DNA from: Mycobacterium sp. IS-836
Lineage (GTDB): Bacteria; Actinomycetota; Actinomycetes; Mycobacteriales; Mycobacteriaceae
Length of the DNA stretch: 64,000 bases
Assembly: GCF_001954275.1 (NCBI RefSeq)
Contig: NZ_MBEU01000072.1
Coordinates: forward strand, 1-64,000
Direction of reading: 5' to 3'
Of this stretch, positions 44,212 to 53,783 are shown piece after piece (the stretch's first letter is position 1; each line of letters opens with the position of its first letter). Position numbers and translations under genes: made by a program. A model generated the notes under the pieces. The model was not told where the DNA came from, searched no databases, and saw only the letters and a list, made by a program, of their open reading frames with translations.

Positions 44212-44945
44212 AACACCACGAACCACATCGCGATGTAGTGGCAGATCGCCGCCACCGCGGTGCAGGCGTGGAAGAACTCGTGGTATCCGAACGTGTTCGG
44301 CCACGGGTCGGGCCAGCGCAGCGCGTACAGAATGCCGCCGATGCTGTACAGGGCGCCGCCGACGAACAGCAGCACCATCGCGGCCACCCCGGCGTTGTGC
44401 AGGATCGTGCCCGTGTACCAGACCGCGACCCAGCCCAGCAGCAGATACAGCGGCACCCCCACCCAGCGCGGCGCCGACGGCCAGCACATCTTCAACAGAA
44501 TCCCGGCCACCGCGCCGCCCCACACGATGGACAACACCGCTCGCCCCGCGGCGGGCGGCATGGCCAGCAGCGCGAACGGTGTGTAGCTGCCGGCGATGAA
44601 CACGAAGATCATCGAATGATCGGCCCGCTTCATCCATTTCCGCGCGGTCTCGGATTGCCAGTTGACGCGGTGATAGGTCGCGCTGACCGTGAACATCACG
44701 ATGGTGGCCGCGGTGTAGGCGAACGTCGCGAGGCCGGCCTTGGTCGATCCGACCGCCCACGACACGGCGATCAGCGAGGCGCCCGCGGCGACGGCGGTCC
44801 CGGCGGAGTAGACGTGGATCCAGCCGCGGAAGCGGGGCTTGGTCAGGACCCGGGCGACGCCGTCGACGAGATGCTGCGCGGCATTGGCCGCGGGGCCCTG
44901 CGATTCGGACTCCGGTTGGGTGACCGTGGTGATCTGGCCGCTCAT
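44208..44945 (-). CDS. hemolysin III-family (PAQR-type) membrane protein (Rv1085c-like)
   Basis: The 245-residue protein has seven hydrophobic segments and the family motifs SATYHRVNW (near 88-96), MKRADHSMIF (near 104-113) and the C-terminal GYHEFFHACTAVAAICH, with the conserved Asp and His residues that bind zinc in PAQR/hemolysin III members. Rv1085c is annotated as hemolysin-like. I placed the start at the ATG at 44945; two upstream ATG codons are possible. Convergent with the isomerase gene. Confidence 0.87.
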   Translation of the reverse strand: MSGQITTVTQPESESQGPAANAAQHLVDGVARVLTKPRFRGWIHVYSAGTAVAAGASLIAVSWAVGSTKAGLATFAYTAATIVMFTVSATYHRVNWQSETARKWMKRADHSMIFVFIAGSYTPFALLAMPPAAGRAVLSIVWGGAVAGILLKMCWPSAPRWVGVPLYLLLGWVAVWYTGTILHNAGVAAMVLLFVGGALYSIGGILYALRWPDPWPNTFGYHEFFHACTAVAAICHYIAMWFVVF

Positions 44946-45052
44946 ACCGCTAAACATTAGCGGCCGTCGGCGCAATGGCTGGTCAGACGTGCAGTGAGAT
45001 TGCCGGAAATGCGGGCGGGAAATTGGCGCAGCTCACAGTAGGGTGAATCTTC

Positions 45053-45841
45053 GTGGAGGTCATCCCGCCGCGGCTCAAAGAGCCCCTGTACCGCATTTAC
45101 GAGCTGCGGCTGCGGCAGGGTCTGGCCGCGTCGAAGTCCGAATTGCCCCGCCACATCGCGGTGCTGTGCGACGGAAACCGGCGATGGGCGCGCGATGCCG
45201 GGTACGACGACGTCAGCTACGGCTACCGCATGGGCGCCGCGAAGATCGCCGAGATGCTGCGCTGGTGCCAGGCCGCCGGTATCGAAATGACCACCGTCTA
45301 CCTGCTGTCCACCGAAAACCTGCAGCGCGACCCCGACGAGCTGGCCGCACTCATCGAGATCATCACCGACGTCGTCGAGGAGATCTGCGCGCCCGCCAAC
45401 CGGTGGAGCGTGCGCACCGTGGGGGATTTGGAGCTGCTCGGCGACGAACCCGCCCGGCGGCTTCGCGGCGCGGTCGAGTCCACGCCGGCGGTGGCGCCGT
45501 TCCACGTCAACGTCGCCGTCGGCTACGGCGGGCGCCGGGAGATCGTCGACGCGGTGCGGGCGCTGCTGAGCAAGGAGCTGGCCAACGGGGCCAGCGCGGA
45601 GGAACTCGTCGACGCGGTGACCGTCGACGCCATCTCCGAAAACCTTTACACCTCTGGGCAACCCGACCCCGACCTGGTCATCCGCACATCGGGGGAGCAG
45701 CGCCTGTCCGGCTTTCTGTTGTGGCAAAGCGCGTACTCGGAGATGTGGTTCTGCGAAGCGCACTGGCCCGCGTTCCGGCATGTGGATTTCCTGCGCGCGC
45801 TGCGTGACTATAGCCAGCGCCATCGCCGCTACGGGAAATAA
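45053..45841 (+). CDS. short-chain Z-isoprenyl diphosphate synthase (Rv1086-like)
   Basis: The 262-residue cis-prenyltransferase has the UPPS signature LCDGNRRWARD with the magnesium-binding Asp, YLLSTENLQRD near 83-93, and RTSGEQRLSGFLLWQSAYSE near the C-terminus. Rv1086 makes omega,E,Z-farnesyl diphosphate, the precursor for decaprenyl phosphate used in cell-wall arabinan and mycolate transport. Length matches. GTG start at 45053, about 110 bases from the divergent hemolysin III gene. Confidence 0.9.
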   Translation: MEVIPPRLKEPLYRIYELRLRQGLAASKSELPRHIAVLCDGNRRWARDAGYDDVSYGYRMGAAKIAEMLRWCQAAGIEMTTVYLLSTENLQRDPDELAALIEIITDVVEEICAPANRWSVRTVGDLELLGDEPARRLRGAVESTPAVAPFHVNVAVGYGGRREIVDAVRALLSKELANGASAEELVDAVTVDAISENLYTSGQPDPDLVIRTSGEQRLSGFLLWQSAYSEMWFCEAHWPAFRHVDFLRALRDYSQRHRRYGK

Positions 45842-45860
45842 CCCGTGACAAACTAGAGGC

Positions 45861-47240
45861 ATGGCTGCGCTGTCGGCGGTGGTGTTCACGCTGAGCGGGT
45901 GGCTGGGGTTGTACCTGCTGGCCCGCGATCCGCGTAAGCCGGTGCTCGCGTTGGCGGCGATCGGACTGTGCGGTTTCGCGCTGGTGGTGGCGCTGGACGC
46001 GGTGCGCACAGTTGGCGTTGCGCGCAGCGGACTCCTCAGCCAGATCGAGATCTACCTGGCCGCCGTCCCCAGCGTCGCGTGGTTCGCCGTCCTCGTCGAG
46101 CTGTCCCGGCCGTCCGAAGGCTGGCGGGCTCGCACCTGGGAGCTGTTGCTCGTCGCCGGCGTCGGCGCGCTCACCCTGTTCGGCGCGGCCATGGCCGGCA
46201 GCGTCGACGGGCCGCTGCGGCCCGGGCATGTGCTGATGATGGCGGTCATCTCGATATCCACCCTGGGCGCGATGGTCGCCGCCGTGCGGCGTCCCAAACA
46301 GCCGGTGCCGGTGGCCGGCATCGTCGTCGTCGCGACCCTGTTCTTCGCGCTGGCCAACGCCATCCTGATCATCCCGCTGGGCCTGGTGCCCAGCTGGCTG
46401 GCCCTGGCGTCCACGGGTTTCGATGTGCTGACGCTGGGCGTGGCGGTCGCACTGTGGGATGCGTTCGACGAGGGCCAGGCGCTGCGCGCGGACATGCTGC
46501 GCTCGTTTGTCGGCTGTTCGGCGGTGGCCGTCCTGTTCGGCGGCCAGGCGCTGATCGGCTTGGCCATCATCCGGCATGAGACCACCGCGCAGACGGTGCT
46601 GACCGTGCTGCTGTTCACCACCCTGGCGATCGCGATCGCGGTGCAGGTCCTGGCCGACCCGCTGGCCGGGGTGCTGGACCGGCTGGCGTTCTCGAAATCG
46701 CCCACGCTGCGCGCCGATCGGGCCGCGCTGCGGCACACCGGGGCGGCGCTGCCGCTGCGCTCGGCCGATCCCCTCAGGGCCCTGCATGGCGTCGACGACG
46801 ACACGTTCACCCGGCTCACCCGCCGGGCGCTGGGCCACTACGCCGACCTGACCAAGTTGGTCGCGAGCCCGCTGACGGCGCTGCCGGTCATCGACGAGCG
46901 GCTGGCCGCGCGCGGCGCGCCCGACCACCCGGTGGAGCGGGCCAACGAACTCAAGGCCGTCCTCGCCGACGGCATCGCGCGGCTCAAGCCCCGCGACGCG
47001 GGCGATTTCGGCACCACCGAGGAGTGGCGCTACTACAACTCGCTGTACTTCCCCTACGTCGTCGGGGTGCGCGCATACGCGCAGAACGCCACGGCCGCGG
47101 GCCTGGATCCGACCGCCAGGCAGGCCTGGCAATGGTTCGTGACCGAGGTCCCGCAGCGCTCGCTGCACAACTGGCAGAACGCCGCGGCCCGGCTTATCGC
47201 GGCGGATCTGCGCGGGCGCGTCCCCGTCGCCAGCGAATAG
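45861..47240 (+). CDS. membrane protein with cytoplasmic C-terminal domain
   Basis: The 459-residue protein has about eight hydrophobic segments over residues 1-270 and a soluble C-terminal domain over about 290-455, with repeated Leu/Arg-rich helices and WRYYNSLYFPYVVGVRAYAQ. The motif content resembles actinobacterial membrane sensor-like proteins, but I cannot name a family. It stands, with the next gene, where M. tuberculosis has a PE_PGRS/PE/celA2 block. Twenty bases after the prenyltransferase, so co-transcription is likely. Confidence 0.7.
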   Translation: MAALSAVVFTLSGWLGLYLLARDPRKPVLALAAIGLCGFALVVALDAVRTVGVARSGLLSQIEIYLAAVPSVAWFAVLVELSRPSEGWRARTWELLLVAGVGALTLFGAAMAGSVDGPLRPGHVLMMAVISISTLGAMVAAVRRPKQPVPVAGIVVVATLFFALANAILIIPLGLVPSWLALASTGFDVLTLGVAVALWDAFDEGQALRADMLRSFVGCSAVAVLFGGQALIGLAIIRHETTAQTVLTVLLFTTLAIAIAVQVLADPLAGVLDRLAFSKSPTLRADRAALRHTGAALPLRSADPLRALHGVDDDTFTRLTRRALGHYADLTKLVASPLTALPVIDERLAARGAPDHPVERANELKAVLADGIARLKPRDAGDFGTTEEWRYYNSLYFPYVVGVRAYAQNATAAGLDPTARQAWQWFVTEVPQRSLHNWQNAAARLIAADLRGRVPVASE

Positions 47241-47518
47241 GCATCGGCGAGTCGCCGCCCTCGAGATATAACCCATTGCGAGCGTCGTCGGCGTGTCTTC
47301 GCCACTGGTTATGTGTCGCGGTCGCGGCGCAGCCGATCACGCCGCCAACCCCACGGTTTGAGACACGTGTGGAATTTGGCGCGGCCGAGCGGGAATAGCC
47401 CGATGAACTACCTGGTCATAGAACTCGTGGCAGTGATTGGCAGTGCCACGCGTCGATATGGCAGTGCGTGGGCGGCACGCTCAAACCTGTTCGACTATTG
47501 CCATCGCGAGGAGTAATC

Positions 47519-47932
47519 ATGACCGCTGTATCTGGTATTCCAACCAGGCCCCTCTACGATTCGACCGACTCGCTGCTGCGTTTCGCCATGCGTGCCGATG
47601 CCACGTTGACGGGATTGTGCGGTCTGGCGGTCGCCGTCTTCGCCGACCCACTCTCGTCGCTGACCGGCCTGACGTCCCTTCAGGAATACGCCCTGGGCGC
47701 GTTCTTCGTGCTCTATGGCCTGGCGGTGTTCGGCCTGGCGGCGGTGCAGGACTTGCGTCGGGTCGGGATCGGCGTGGTCGTCGCCAACATCGTTTACACC
47801 CTGGCCGCGATCGTGGCCGCCGGCGTTGTGCCGATGACCGCATTCGGGGTCGCCGCGACGCTGGCCACCGGTGTCTACACGGCGGGCTTCGCCGCCCTGC
47901 AATACCTGGGAGTGCGGCGCCTCGCGGCTTAG
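47519..47932 (+). CDS. four-helix membrane protein of unknown function
   Basis: The 137-residue product has four hydrophobic segments (about 28-48, 59-78, 83-103, 107-128) and a short polar N-terminus. It has GAGGAG just before the ATG at 47519, so translation is well supported. It looks like a DoxX-like or SPW-repeat-like integral membrane protein, but no motif decides. The 278-base gap upstream may hold its promoter. A G/C-rich hairpin follows its stop. Confidence 0.7.
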   Translation: MTAVSGIPTRPLYDSTDSLLRFAMRADATLTGLCGLAVAVFADPLSSLTGLTSLQEYALGAFFVLYGLAVFGLAAVQDLRRVGIGVVVANIVYTLAAIVAAGVVPMTAFGVAATLATGVYTAGFAALQYLGVRRLAA

Positions 47933-47949
47933 CCTCCCCTCCCGCCGGT

Positions 47950-47981
47950 GCGGGGCGCCTCCGTTAGGAGCGCCGCCCCGC
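47950..47981. terminator. hairpin between convergent genes
   Basis: GCGGGGCG (47950-47957) pairs with CGCCCCGC (47974-47981), and the inner CCTCC pairs with GGAG. The hairpin sits between the converging membrane-protein and coaA stops. No clear U-run follows, so it may end transcription in both directions only weakly. Confidence 0.5.
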
Positions 47982-48000
47982 TCCGGCCTTTCGCGGTTCG

Positions 48001-48939
48001 TCAGAGCTTGCGCAAACGGAGGCGGTTGATCGAGTGGTCGGCGTCCTTGCGCAGCACCAGGGTCGCGCGGGGACGGGTGGGCAGAATGTTCTCGACCAGA
48101 TTCGGCCGGTTGATCGATCGCCAGATCTCGCGGGCGGCCGCGACGGCCTTGGTGTCGTTGAGGGCCGAGTAGTGGTGGAAGTGTGATTCCGGGTCGGCGA
48201 ACGCCGTACCGCGCAGCGAGAGGAACCGCGACACGTACCACTGCTCGATGTCTTCGATCCGGGCGTCCACATACAGCGAGAAGTCGAACAGGTCCGACAC
48301 CATCAGCGTCGGGCCGGTCTGTAAAACGTTGAGGCCCTCCAAGATCAGGATGTCTGGATGGCGGACCACGTGCTTGGCCCCCGGGATGATGTCGTACTTC
48401 AGGTGCGAATACACCGGCGCGCACGCGTAATCGGAACCGGACTTCACCGAGGTCACGAACCGCATCAACGCGCGGCGGTTGTAACTCTCCGGAAAACCCT
48501 TGCGGTGCATGAGGTTTCGCCGATCCAATTCGGCATTGGGGTAGAGGAAACCGTCGGTGGTGACAAGGTCGACCCGCGGGTGGTGATCCCAGCGCGCCAG
48601 CAGCGCCTGCAGCACGCGGGCGGTGGTCGACTTGCCCACCGCCACGCTTCCGGCCACGCCGATCACGAACGGCACGGGCCGGTCGGGGTTTTGTTGCGGC
48701 TCGCCGAGGAACTCCGCGGTGGCGGCGAACAACCGCTGCCGCGCGGCGACCTGAAGATGAATGAGCCGGGCCAGCGGCAGGTACACCTCTTCGACCTCGA
48801 GCAGGTCGAGCTGCTCGCCCAGACCGCGCAGGCCGATCAGTTCCTCTTCGGTGAGGGCCAGCGGCGTCGACATGCGGAGCGCGCGCCACTGCTTTCGGTC
48901 GAACTCCACGTAGGGGCTCGGCTCGCTCAGCCGCGGCAT
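48001..48939 (-). CDS. coaA: pantothenate kinase type I
   Basis: The 312-residue kinase catalyses the first step of coenzyme A synthesis. It has the P-loop GVAGSVAVGKST (94-105), the catalytic-base region DLVTTDGFLYPN with Asp near 129, and RKGFPESYN. The length equals that of the M. tuberculosis enzyme. It is divergent from glyA, with about 115 bases in between. Confidence 0.94.
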   Translation of the reverse strand: MPRLSEPSPYVEFDRKQWRALRMSTPLALTEEELIGLRGLGEQLDLLEVEEVYLPLARLIHLQVAARQRLFAATAEFLGEPQQNPDRPVPFVIGVAGSVAVGKSTTARVLQALLARWDHHPRVDLVTTDGFLYPNAELDRRNLMHRKGFPESYNRRALMRFVTSVKSGSDYACAPVYSHLKYDIIPGAKHVVRHPDILILEGLNVLQTGPTLMVSDLFDFSLYVDARIEDIEQWYVSRFLSLRGTAFADPESHFHHYSALNDTKAVAAAREIWRSINRPNLVENILPTRPRATLVLRKDADHSINRLRLRKL

Positions 48940-49054
48940 AGTGCCAGTGTCGCAGGGGCCGACGCGCGCCCCACGGCTGGGCTGGCCAAAAATGCGGCTC
49001 GATAGACTGGCGGCCGTGACTGCCGCACCCGACGCCCGCACCACCGCATCCCTG

Positions 49055-50335
49055 ATGTCGGCCCCCCTCGCCGAGGTTGACCCCGAAATCGCCGAGTTGC
49101 TGGACAAGGAACTCCACCGGCAACGCGACACGCTGGAGATGATCGCTTCGGAGAACTTCGCGCCGCGCTCGGTGCTGCAGGCGCAGGGCAGCGTGCTGAC
49201 CAACAAATACGCCGAAGGCCTACCCGGCCGGCGCTACTACGGCGGCTGCGAACACGTCGACGTCGTCGAGAACATCGCCCGCGACCGCGCCAAGGCACTC
49301 TTCGGCGCCGAGTTCGCCAACGTGCAGCCGCATTCCGGCGCCCAGGCGAACGCGGCCATACTGCACGCGTTCATGCAGCCCGGGGAACGCCTGCTGGGTC
49401 TGGACCTCGCCAACGGCGGCCACCTGACGCACGGCATGAAGCTCAACTTCTCCGGCAAGCTTTACGACGTCGGTTTCTACACCGTCGATCCGACGTCGCA
49501 TCTGCTCGACATGGACGCGGTTCGCGCCAAGGCGCTCGAATTCCGGCCCAAGGTGATCATCGCGGGCTGGTCGGCCTACCCGCGGATCCAGGACTTCGCG
49601 GCCTTCCGGTCGATCGCCGACGAGGTCGGCGCCAAGCTGTGGGTCGACATGGCCCACTTCGCCGGGCTGGTGGCCGTGGGCCTGCACCCGACCCCGGTGC
49701 CCCACGCCGACGTGGTGTCCACGACCGTGCACAAGACCCTCGGCGGCGCCCGGTCCGGGATGATCCTGGGCAAGCAGGAGCACGCCAAAGCCATCAACTC
49801 CGCGGTTTTCCCCGGCCAGCAGGGCGGACCGCTGATGCACGTCATCGCCGGCAAGGCGGTCGCGTTCAAGATCGCCGGCACGCCCGAATTCGCCGACCGG
49901 CAGCAGCGCACCCTCTCCGGCGCCCGGATCATCGCCGAGCGGCTGCTGGCATCCGATGTCGCCAAATCCGGTGTGTCGGTGGTCAGCGGCGGGACCGACG
50001 TCCACCTGGTGCTGGTGGACCTTCGCGATTCGCCGCTCGACGGCAAGGCCGCCGAGGATCTGCTCCACGAGACCGGCATCACGGTGAACCGCAACGCCGT
50101 CCCCAACGACCCGCGGCCGCCGATGGTGACCTCGGGCCTGCGGGTCGGCACCCCGGCCCTGGCCACTCGCGGTTTCGGCGATGCCGAGTTCACCGAGGTC
50201 GCCGACATCATCGCCACCGCGCTCGCGGCGGGCACCGCAGCGGACGTACCCGCTCTGCGGCAGCGGGTGACGCGGTTGGCGCGGGACTTTCCGCTGTACG
50301 AGGGGCTCGAGGACTGGACGCTGGTCGATCGCTAG
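49055..50335 (+). CDS. glyA: serine hydroxymethyltransferase
   Basis: The 426-residue PLP enzyme interconverts serine and glycine with tetrahydrofolate. It has the SHMT start with IASENF (30-35), GCEHVDVVE (64-72) and the Schiff-base Lys227 in STTVHKTLGG. The start MSAPLAEVDP matches GlyA1 of M. tuberculosis. An in-frame extension to 48941 is possible but not supported. It precedes desA2 as in the reference order. Confidence 0.94.
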   Translation: MSAPLAEVDPEIAELLDKELHRQRDTLEMIASENFAPRSVLQAQGSVLTNKYAEGLPGRRYYGGCEHVDVVENIARDRAKALFGAEFANVQPHSGAQANAAILHAFMQPGERLLGLDLANGGHLTHGMKLNFSGKLYDVGFYTVDPTSHLLDMDAVRAKALEFRPKVIIAGWSAYPRIQDFAAFRSIADEVGAKLWVDMAHFAGLVAVGLHPTPVPHADVVSTTVHKTLGGARSGMILGKQEHAKAINSAVFPGQQGGPLMHVIAGKAVAFKIAGTPEFADRQQRTLSGARIIAERLLASDVAKSGVSVVSGGTDVHLVLVDLRDSPLDGKAAEDLLHETGITVNRNAVPNDPRPPMVTSGLRVGTPALATRGFGDAEFTEVADIIATALAAGTAADVPALRQRVTRLARDFPLYEGLEDWTLVDR

Positions 50336-50410
50336 CCACCGCCCGCACTCGGGCCGCGACACGACTGCACCAATTTCACGAAATCTGTGTACGGAGGTTA
50401 CAGTTACTTT

Positions 50411-51238
50411 ATGGCACAGAAACCTGTACCTAATGCGCTGACCCTGGAGCTCGAACCGGTGGTCGAGCAGCTGATGGATCACCACCTCAACACCGAGGAC
50501 ATCTGGTTCGCCCACGACTACGTGCCGTTCGACCAGGGCGAGAACTTCGCCTTCCTCGGCGGGCGCGACTGGGACCCGTCGCAGACGACGCTGCCGAGGA
50601 CCATCACGGACGCCTGCGAGATCCTGCTGCTGCTCAAGGACAACCTGGCCGCCCATCACCGCGAGCTCGTCGAGCACTTCATTCTCGAGGAGTGGTGGGG
50701 TCGCTGGCTCGGCCGGTGGACCGCCGAGGAGCACCTGCACGCCATCGCGCTGCGTGAGTACCTGGTGGTGACCCGCGAGGTCGACCCCACCGCCAACGAG
50801 GAGGCCCGCGTCCAGCACGTGATGAAGGGCTACCGCGGCGACATGTACACACAGGTCGAAACCCTGGTGTACATGGCGTTCACCGAGCGCACCCACGCCG
50901 TCTTCGCCCGCAACCTGGCTGCGCAGATCGAGGAGCCCGTCCTGGCCGGCCTTATCGACCGCATCGCCCGCGACGAGGTGCGCCACGAGGAGATCTTCGC
51001 CAAGCTCGTCGCGCACTGCCTCGAGTACACGCGCGACGAGACGATCGCCGCGATCGCCGCACGCGCGGCGGACCTCGAGGTCGTCGGCGCCGACATCGAC
51101 GCTTACAAGGACAAGGTGCAGCACGTCGCCGAGGCGGGCATCTTCGGTCCCGCCGAGCTGCGGCAGGCGATTTCCGATCGCATCACCGCGTGGGGAGTGG
51201 CCGACGAGCCCACCCTCAAGCAGTTCGTCGTCGGTTAA
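50411..51238 (+). CDS. desA2: acyl-[ACP] desaturase homologue DesA2
   Basis: The 275-residue protein belongs to the soluble diiron desaturases. Metal ligands are readable as Glu70 (DACE), Glu107-x-x-His110 (EEHLH), Glu159 and Glu189-x-x-His192 (DEVRHEE). Length and sequence fit DesA2. The ATG at 50411 gives the family start; GGAGG lies 13 bases upstream, further than usual, so a start at an in-frame GTG at 50387 cannot be excluded. The biological role of DesA2 in mycolate synthesis is only partly known. Confidence 0.9.
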   Translation: MAQKPVPNALTLELEPVVEQLMDHHLNTEDIWFAHDYVPFDQGENFAFLGGRDWDPSQTTLPRTITDACEILLLLKDNLAAHHRELVEHFILEEWWGRWLGRWTAEEHLHAIALREYLVVTREVDPTANEEARVQHVMKGYRGDMYTQVETLVYMAFTERTHAVFARNLAAQIEEPVLAGLIDRIARDEVRHEEIFAKLVAHCLEYTRDETIAAIAARAADLEVVGADIDAYKDKVQHVAEAGIFGPAELRQAISDRITAWGVADEPTLKQFVVG

Positions 51239-51488
51239 CCCAACCTTCGCCCGCCGGCGTACATTTCGCGGCTCGGATCTTTCGCTCGCGGCGGATCTCG
51301 GCGCGCCTGCCCGGCAGCCGAGCGGCCACGAGAGTAGCGTCATTCTTCGATGGCCAGCGACAGACTCTGCTGCCAGGGCGGCACCTCCCGTCACGACTAC
51401 GGCAGGACCGGCCCCGGTCCTGGTGCCGCGTTTCCCGCCGACATGCCTGTGTGGGTCCGCGCGGGCTTTCCCGCTCGAGGAGCGCTTC

Positions 51489-52790
51489 GTGACCGATACC
51501 CGGACCTATGTGATCGACACGTCCGTCCTGCTGTCCGATCCGTGGGCGTGCAGTCGGTTCGCCGAGCACGAGGTGGTGGTTCCGCTGGTGGTGATCAGCG
51601 AACTGGAGGCCAAACGCCACCACCACGAGCTGGGGTGGTTCGCCCGTCAGGCGTTGCGTCTGTTCGATGATCTGCGCCTCGAACACGGGCGGCTGGATCA
51701 AGCGATTCCCATTGGCACACAAGGCGGTACGCTGCACGTCGAACTCAACCACACGGACCCGACGGTGCTGCCCGCCGGCTTCCGCACCGACAGCAACGAC
51801 TCCCGCATTCTGAGCTGCGCCGCCAACCTCGCCGCCGAGGGCAGGCGAGTCACGTTGGTCAGCAAGGACATCCCGCTTCGAGTCAAGGCCGCCGCGGTGG
51901 GCCTGGCCGCGGACGAATACCACGCCCAGGACGTCATCGTCTCGGGGTGGTCGGGGATGCACGAGATCGAGACGGCGGCCGAGGATATCGACACATTGTT
52001 CGCCGACGGCGAGATCGACCTGGCCGAAGCGCGAGACCTGCCGTGTCACACCGGGATTCGTTTGCTCGGCGGCAGCTCCCATGCGCTGGGCCGGGTCACT
52101 CCGGCCAAGCGCGTCCAACTGGTCCGCGGTGACCGCGAGGTGTTCGGCCTGCGCGGCCGCTCAGCCGAGCAGCGGGTCGCGCTTGACTTGCTGCTCGACG
52201 AGTCGGTGGGCATCGTCTCGCTGGGCGGCAAAGCCGGAACCGGCAAGTCGGCGCTGGCGCTGTGCGCGGGTCTCGAGGCGGTGCTGGAACGCCGGACCCA
52301 CCGCAAGGTGGTGGTTTTCCGCCCGCTGTATGCCGTCGGCGGCCAGGAGCTGGGCTACCTGCCCGGCAGCGAGAGCGAAAAGATGGGCCCCTGGGCGCAG
52401 GCCGTCTTCGACACGCTGGAGGGCCTGGCCAGCCCGGCGGTGCTGGAGGAGGTGCTCTCCCGCGGCATGCTCGAGGTGCTGCCGCTGACCCACATCCGGG
52501 GTCGCTCGCTGCACGACTCGTTCGTCATCGTCGACGAGGCACAGTCGCTGGAGCGCAACGTCCTGCTCACCGTGTTGTCCAGGCTGGGCGCCGGATCGCG
52601 GGTGGTCCTGACCCATGACATCGCCCAACGCGACAACCTGCGGGTCGGTCGCCACGACGGGGTAGCGGCCGTGATCGAGAAGCTCAAAGGCCATCCGCTG
52701 TTCGCACACATCACCCTGCTGCGCAGCGAGCGATCGCCGATCGCCGCGCTGGTCACGGAGATGCTGGAGGAAATCGCCGGGCCGCACTGA
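51489..52790 (+). CDS. phoH2: PhoH2 PIN-helicase fusion
   Basis: The 433-residue protein has a PIN nuclease domain (about 1-150, acidic residues Asp10 and Glu40, Asp104, Asp127). A PhoH ATPase domain follows with Walker A GGKAGTGKS (246-254) and Walker B FVIVDEAQSL near 353-362. Mycobacterial PhoH2 proteins unwind and cleave RNA and are linked to an upstream small partner, PhoAT. A candidate for that partner would lie in 51241-51488, overlapping the start, but no frame there is convincing. GTG start at 51489 gives the length of the M. tuberculosis protein. Confidence 0.9.
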   Translation: MTDTRTYVIDTSVLLSDPWACSRFAEHEVVVPLVVISELEAKRHHHELGWFARQALRLFDDLRLEHGRLDQAIPIGTQGGTLHVELNHTDPTVLPAGFRTDSNDSRILSCAANLAAEGRRVTLVSKDIPLRVKAAAVGLAADEYHAQDVIVSGWSGMHEIETAAEDIDTLFADGEIDLAEARDLPCHTGIRLLGGSSHALGRVTPAKRVQLVRGDREVFGLRGRSAEQRVALDLLLDESVGIVSLGGKAGTGKSALALCAGLEAVLERRTHRKVVVFRPLYAVGGQELGYLPGSESEKMGPWAQAVFDTLEGLASPAVLEEVLSRGMLEVLPLTHIRGRSLHDSFVIVDEAQSLERNVLLTVLSRLGAGSRVVLTHDIAQRDNLRVGRHDGVAAVIEKLKGHPLFAHITLLRSERSPIAALVTEMLEEIAGPH

Positions 52791-52832
52791 GTCCGCTTGC
52801 CGACGTTGCGTGTGCGCTGATGGCGCCCTATA

Positions 52833-52865
52833 CGCACACTCGACGCCCAGGTCGCACACTCGATG
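52833..52865. repeat. 33-bp intergenic repeat, copy 2
   Basis: This is the second copy of the unit at 32256-32288 (30 of 33 identical). It lies between phoH2 and the deacetylase gene, both read to the right. Upstream, GTGTGCG (52810-52816) pairs with the CGCACAC at 52833-52839, so the repeat can form one arm of a hairpin. Confidence 0.6.
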
Positions 52866-52882
52866 CCGGGTAGGCTTCCACC

Positions 52883-53758
52883 GTGCCGAAACGACCCGAC
52901 AGCCAGGCCTGGCGGTACTGGCGCACCGTTTTCGGTGTCGTGGCCGCCGGTGCAGTCCTGGTGATCGGCGGGCTCACCGGCCACGTCACCCGCGCCGACA
53001 ACCCGGGCTGCTCGGTGGTCAAGTGCGTCGCGCTGACATTCGACGACGGTCCGGGTCCGTTCGACGACCGGCTGCTGCAAATCTTGAAGGACAACGACGC
53101 GAAGGCCACATTCTTCCTGATCGGCAACAAGGTGGCGGCCAACCCCGCGGGGGCCAAGCGCATCGCCGACGCCGGCATGGAGATCGGCAGCCATACCTGG
53201 GAACACCCCAACATGGCCACGATCCCCACCGACGACACCGCCGGCCAATTCTCCAGGGCCAACGACGCGATCGCCGCCGCCACCGGGCGCACGCCGACCA
53301 TCTACCGTCCGGCCGGCGGGCTGTCCAGCGATGCGGTGCGGCAGACCGCGGCCAAGTTCGGGCTGGCCGAAATTCTTTGGGATGTCATCCCTTTCGATTG
53401 GGCGAACGACTCGAACACCGCGGCGACGCGATCCATGCTGATGACGTACATCAAGCCGGGCTCGGTGGTGTTGTTCCACGACACCTACTCGAGCACCGTC
53501 GACCTGGTGTACCAATTCATCCCGGTACTCAAGGCCAACGGCTACCGGCTGGTGACGGTCAGCGAACTGCTGGGCCCGCGGGCGCCCGGCAGCAGCTACG
53601 GCAGCCGGGAAAACGGCCCGCCCGCCAACCAACTCCATGACATCCCGGCCAGCGAGATCCCGACGCTGCCCAACACGCCCTCGCCCAAGCCGATGCCCAA
53701 CTTCCCGATCACCGACATACCGGGCCAGAACTCCGGCGGGCCGAATAACGGTGCTTAG
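52883..53758 (+). CDS. polysaccharide deacetylase, NodB domain (Rv1096-like)
   Basis: The 291-residue protein has a signal peptide or anchor (about 15-35). A NodB domain follows with TFDDGPGPFD (Asp54 and Asp55) and SHTWEHPNM (His104 and His108), and LFHDTYSS for the catalytic His. These are the five catalytic motifs of metal-dependent de-N-acetylases. It probably removes acetyl groups from peptidoglycan or a wall sugar, as proposed for Rv1096. The C-terminal 50 residues are Pro-rich. Confidence 0.9.
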   Translation: MPKRPDSQAWRYWRTVFGVVAAGAVLVIGGLTGHVTRADNPGCSVVKCVALTFDDGPGPFDDRLLQILKDNDAKATFFLIGNKVAANPAGAKRIADAGMEIGSHTWEHPNMATIPTDDTAGQFSRANDAIAAATGRTPTIYRPAGGLSSDAVRQTAAKFGLAEILWDVIPFDWANDSNTAATRSMLMTYIKPGSVVLFHDTYSSTVDLVYQFIPVLKANGYRLVTVSELLGPRAPGSSYGSRENGPPANQLHDIPASEIPTLPNTPSPKPMPNFPITDIPGQNSGGPNNGA

Positions 53759-53783
53759 CCCGACGCGCGGCTACCGTTAGAGG

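Noticed and set aside
45678..47276. A 532-codon minus-strand frame opposite the prenyltransferase end and a membrane protein gene
   Set aside because: The composition is Arg/Gln/His-rich, as typical for antisense frames in this genome, and it crosses two genes of the other strand.
49220..51394. A 724-codon minus-strand frame opposite glyA and desA2
   Set aside because: It is the opposite strand of two well-identified genes. High GC leaves few stop codons, so long antisense frames are expected. No domain or ribosome site supports it.
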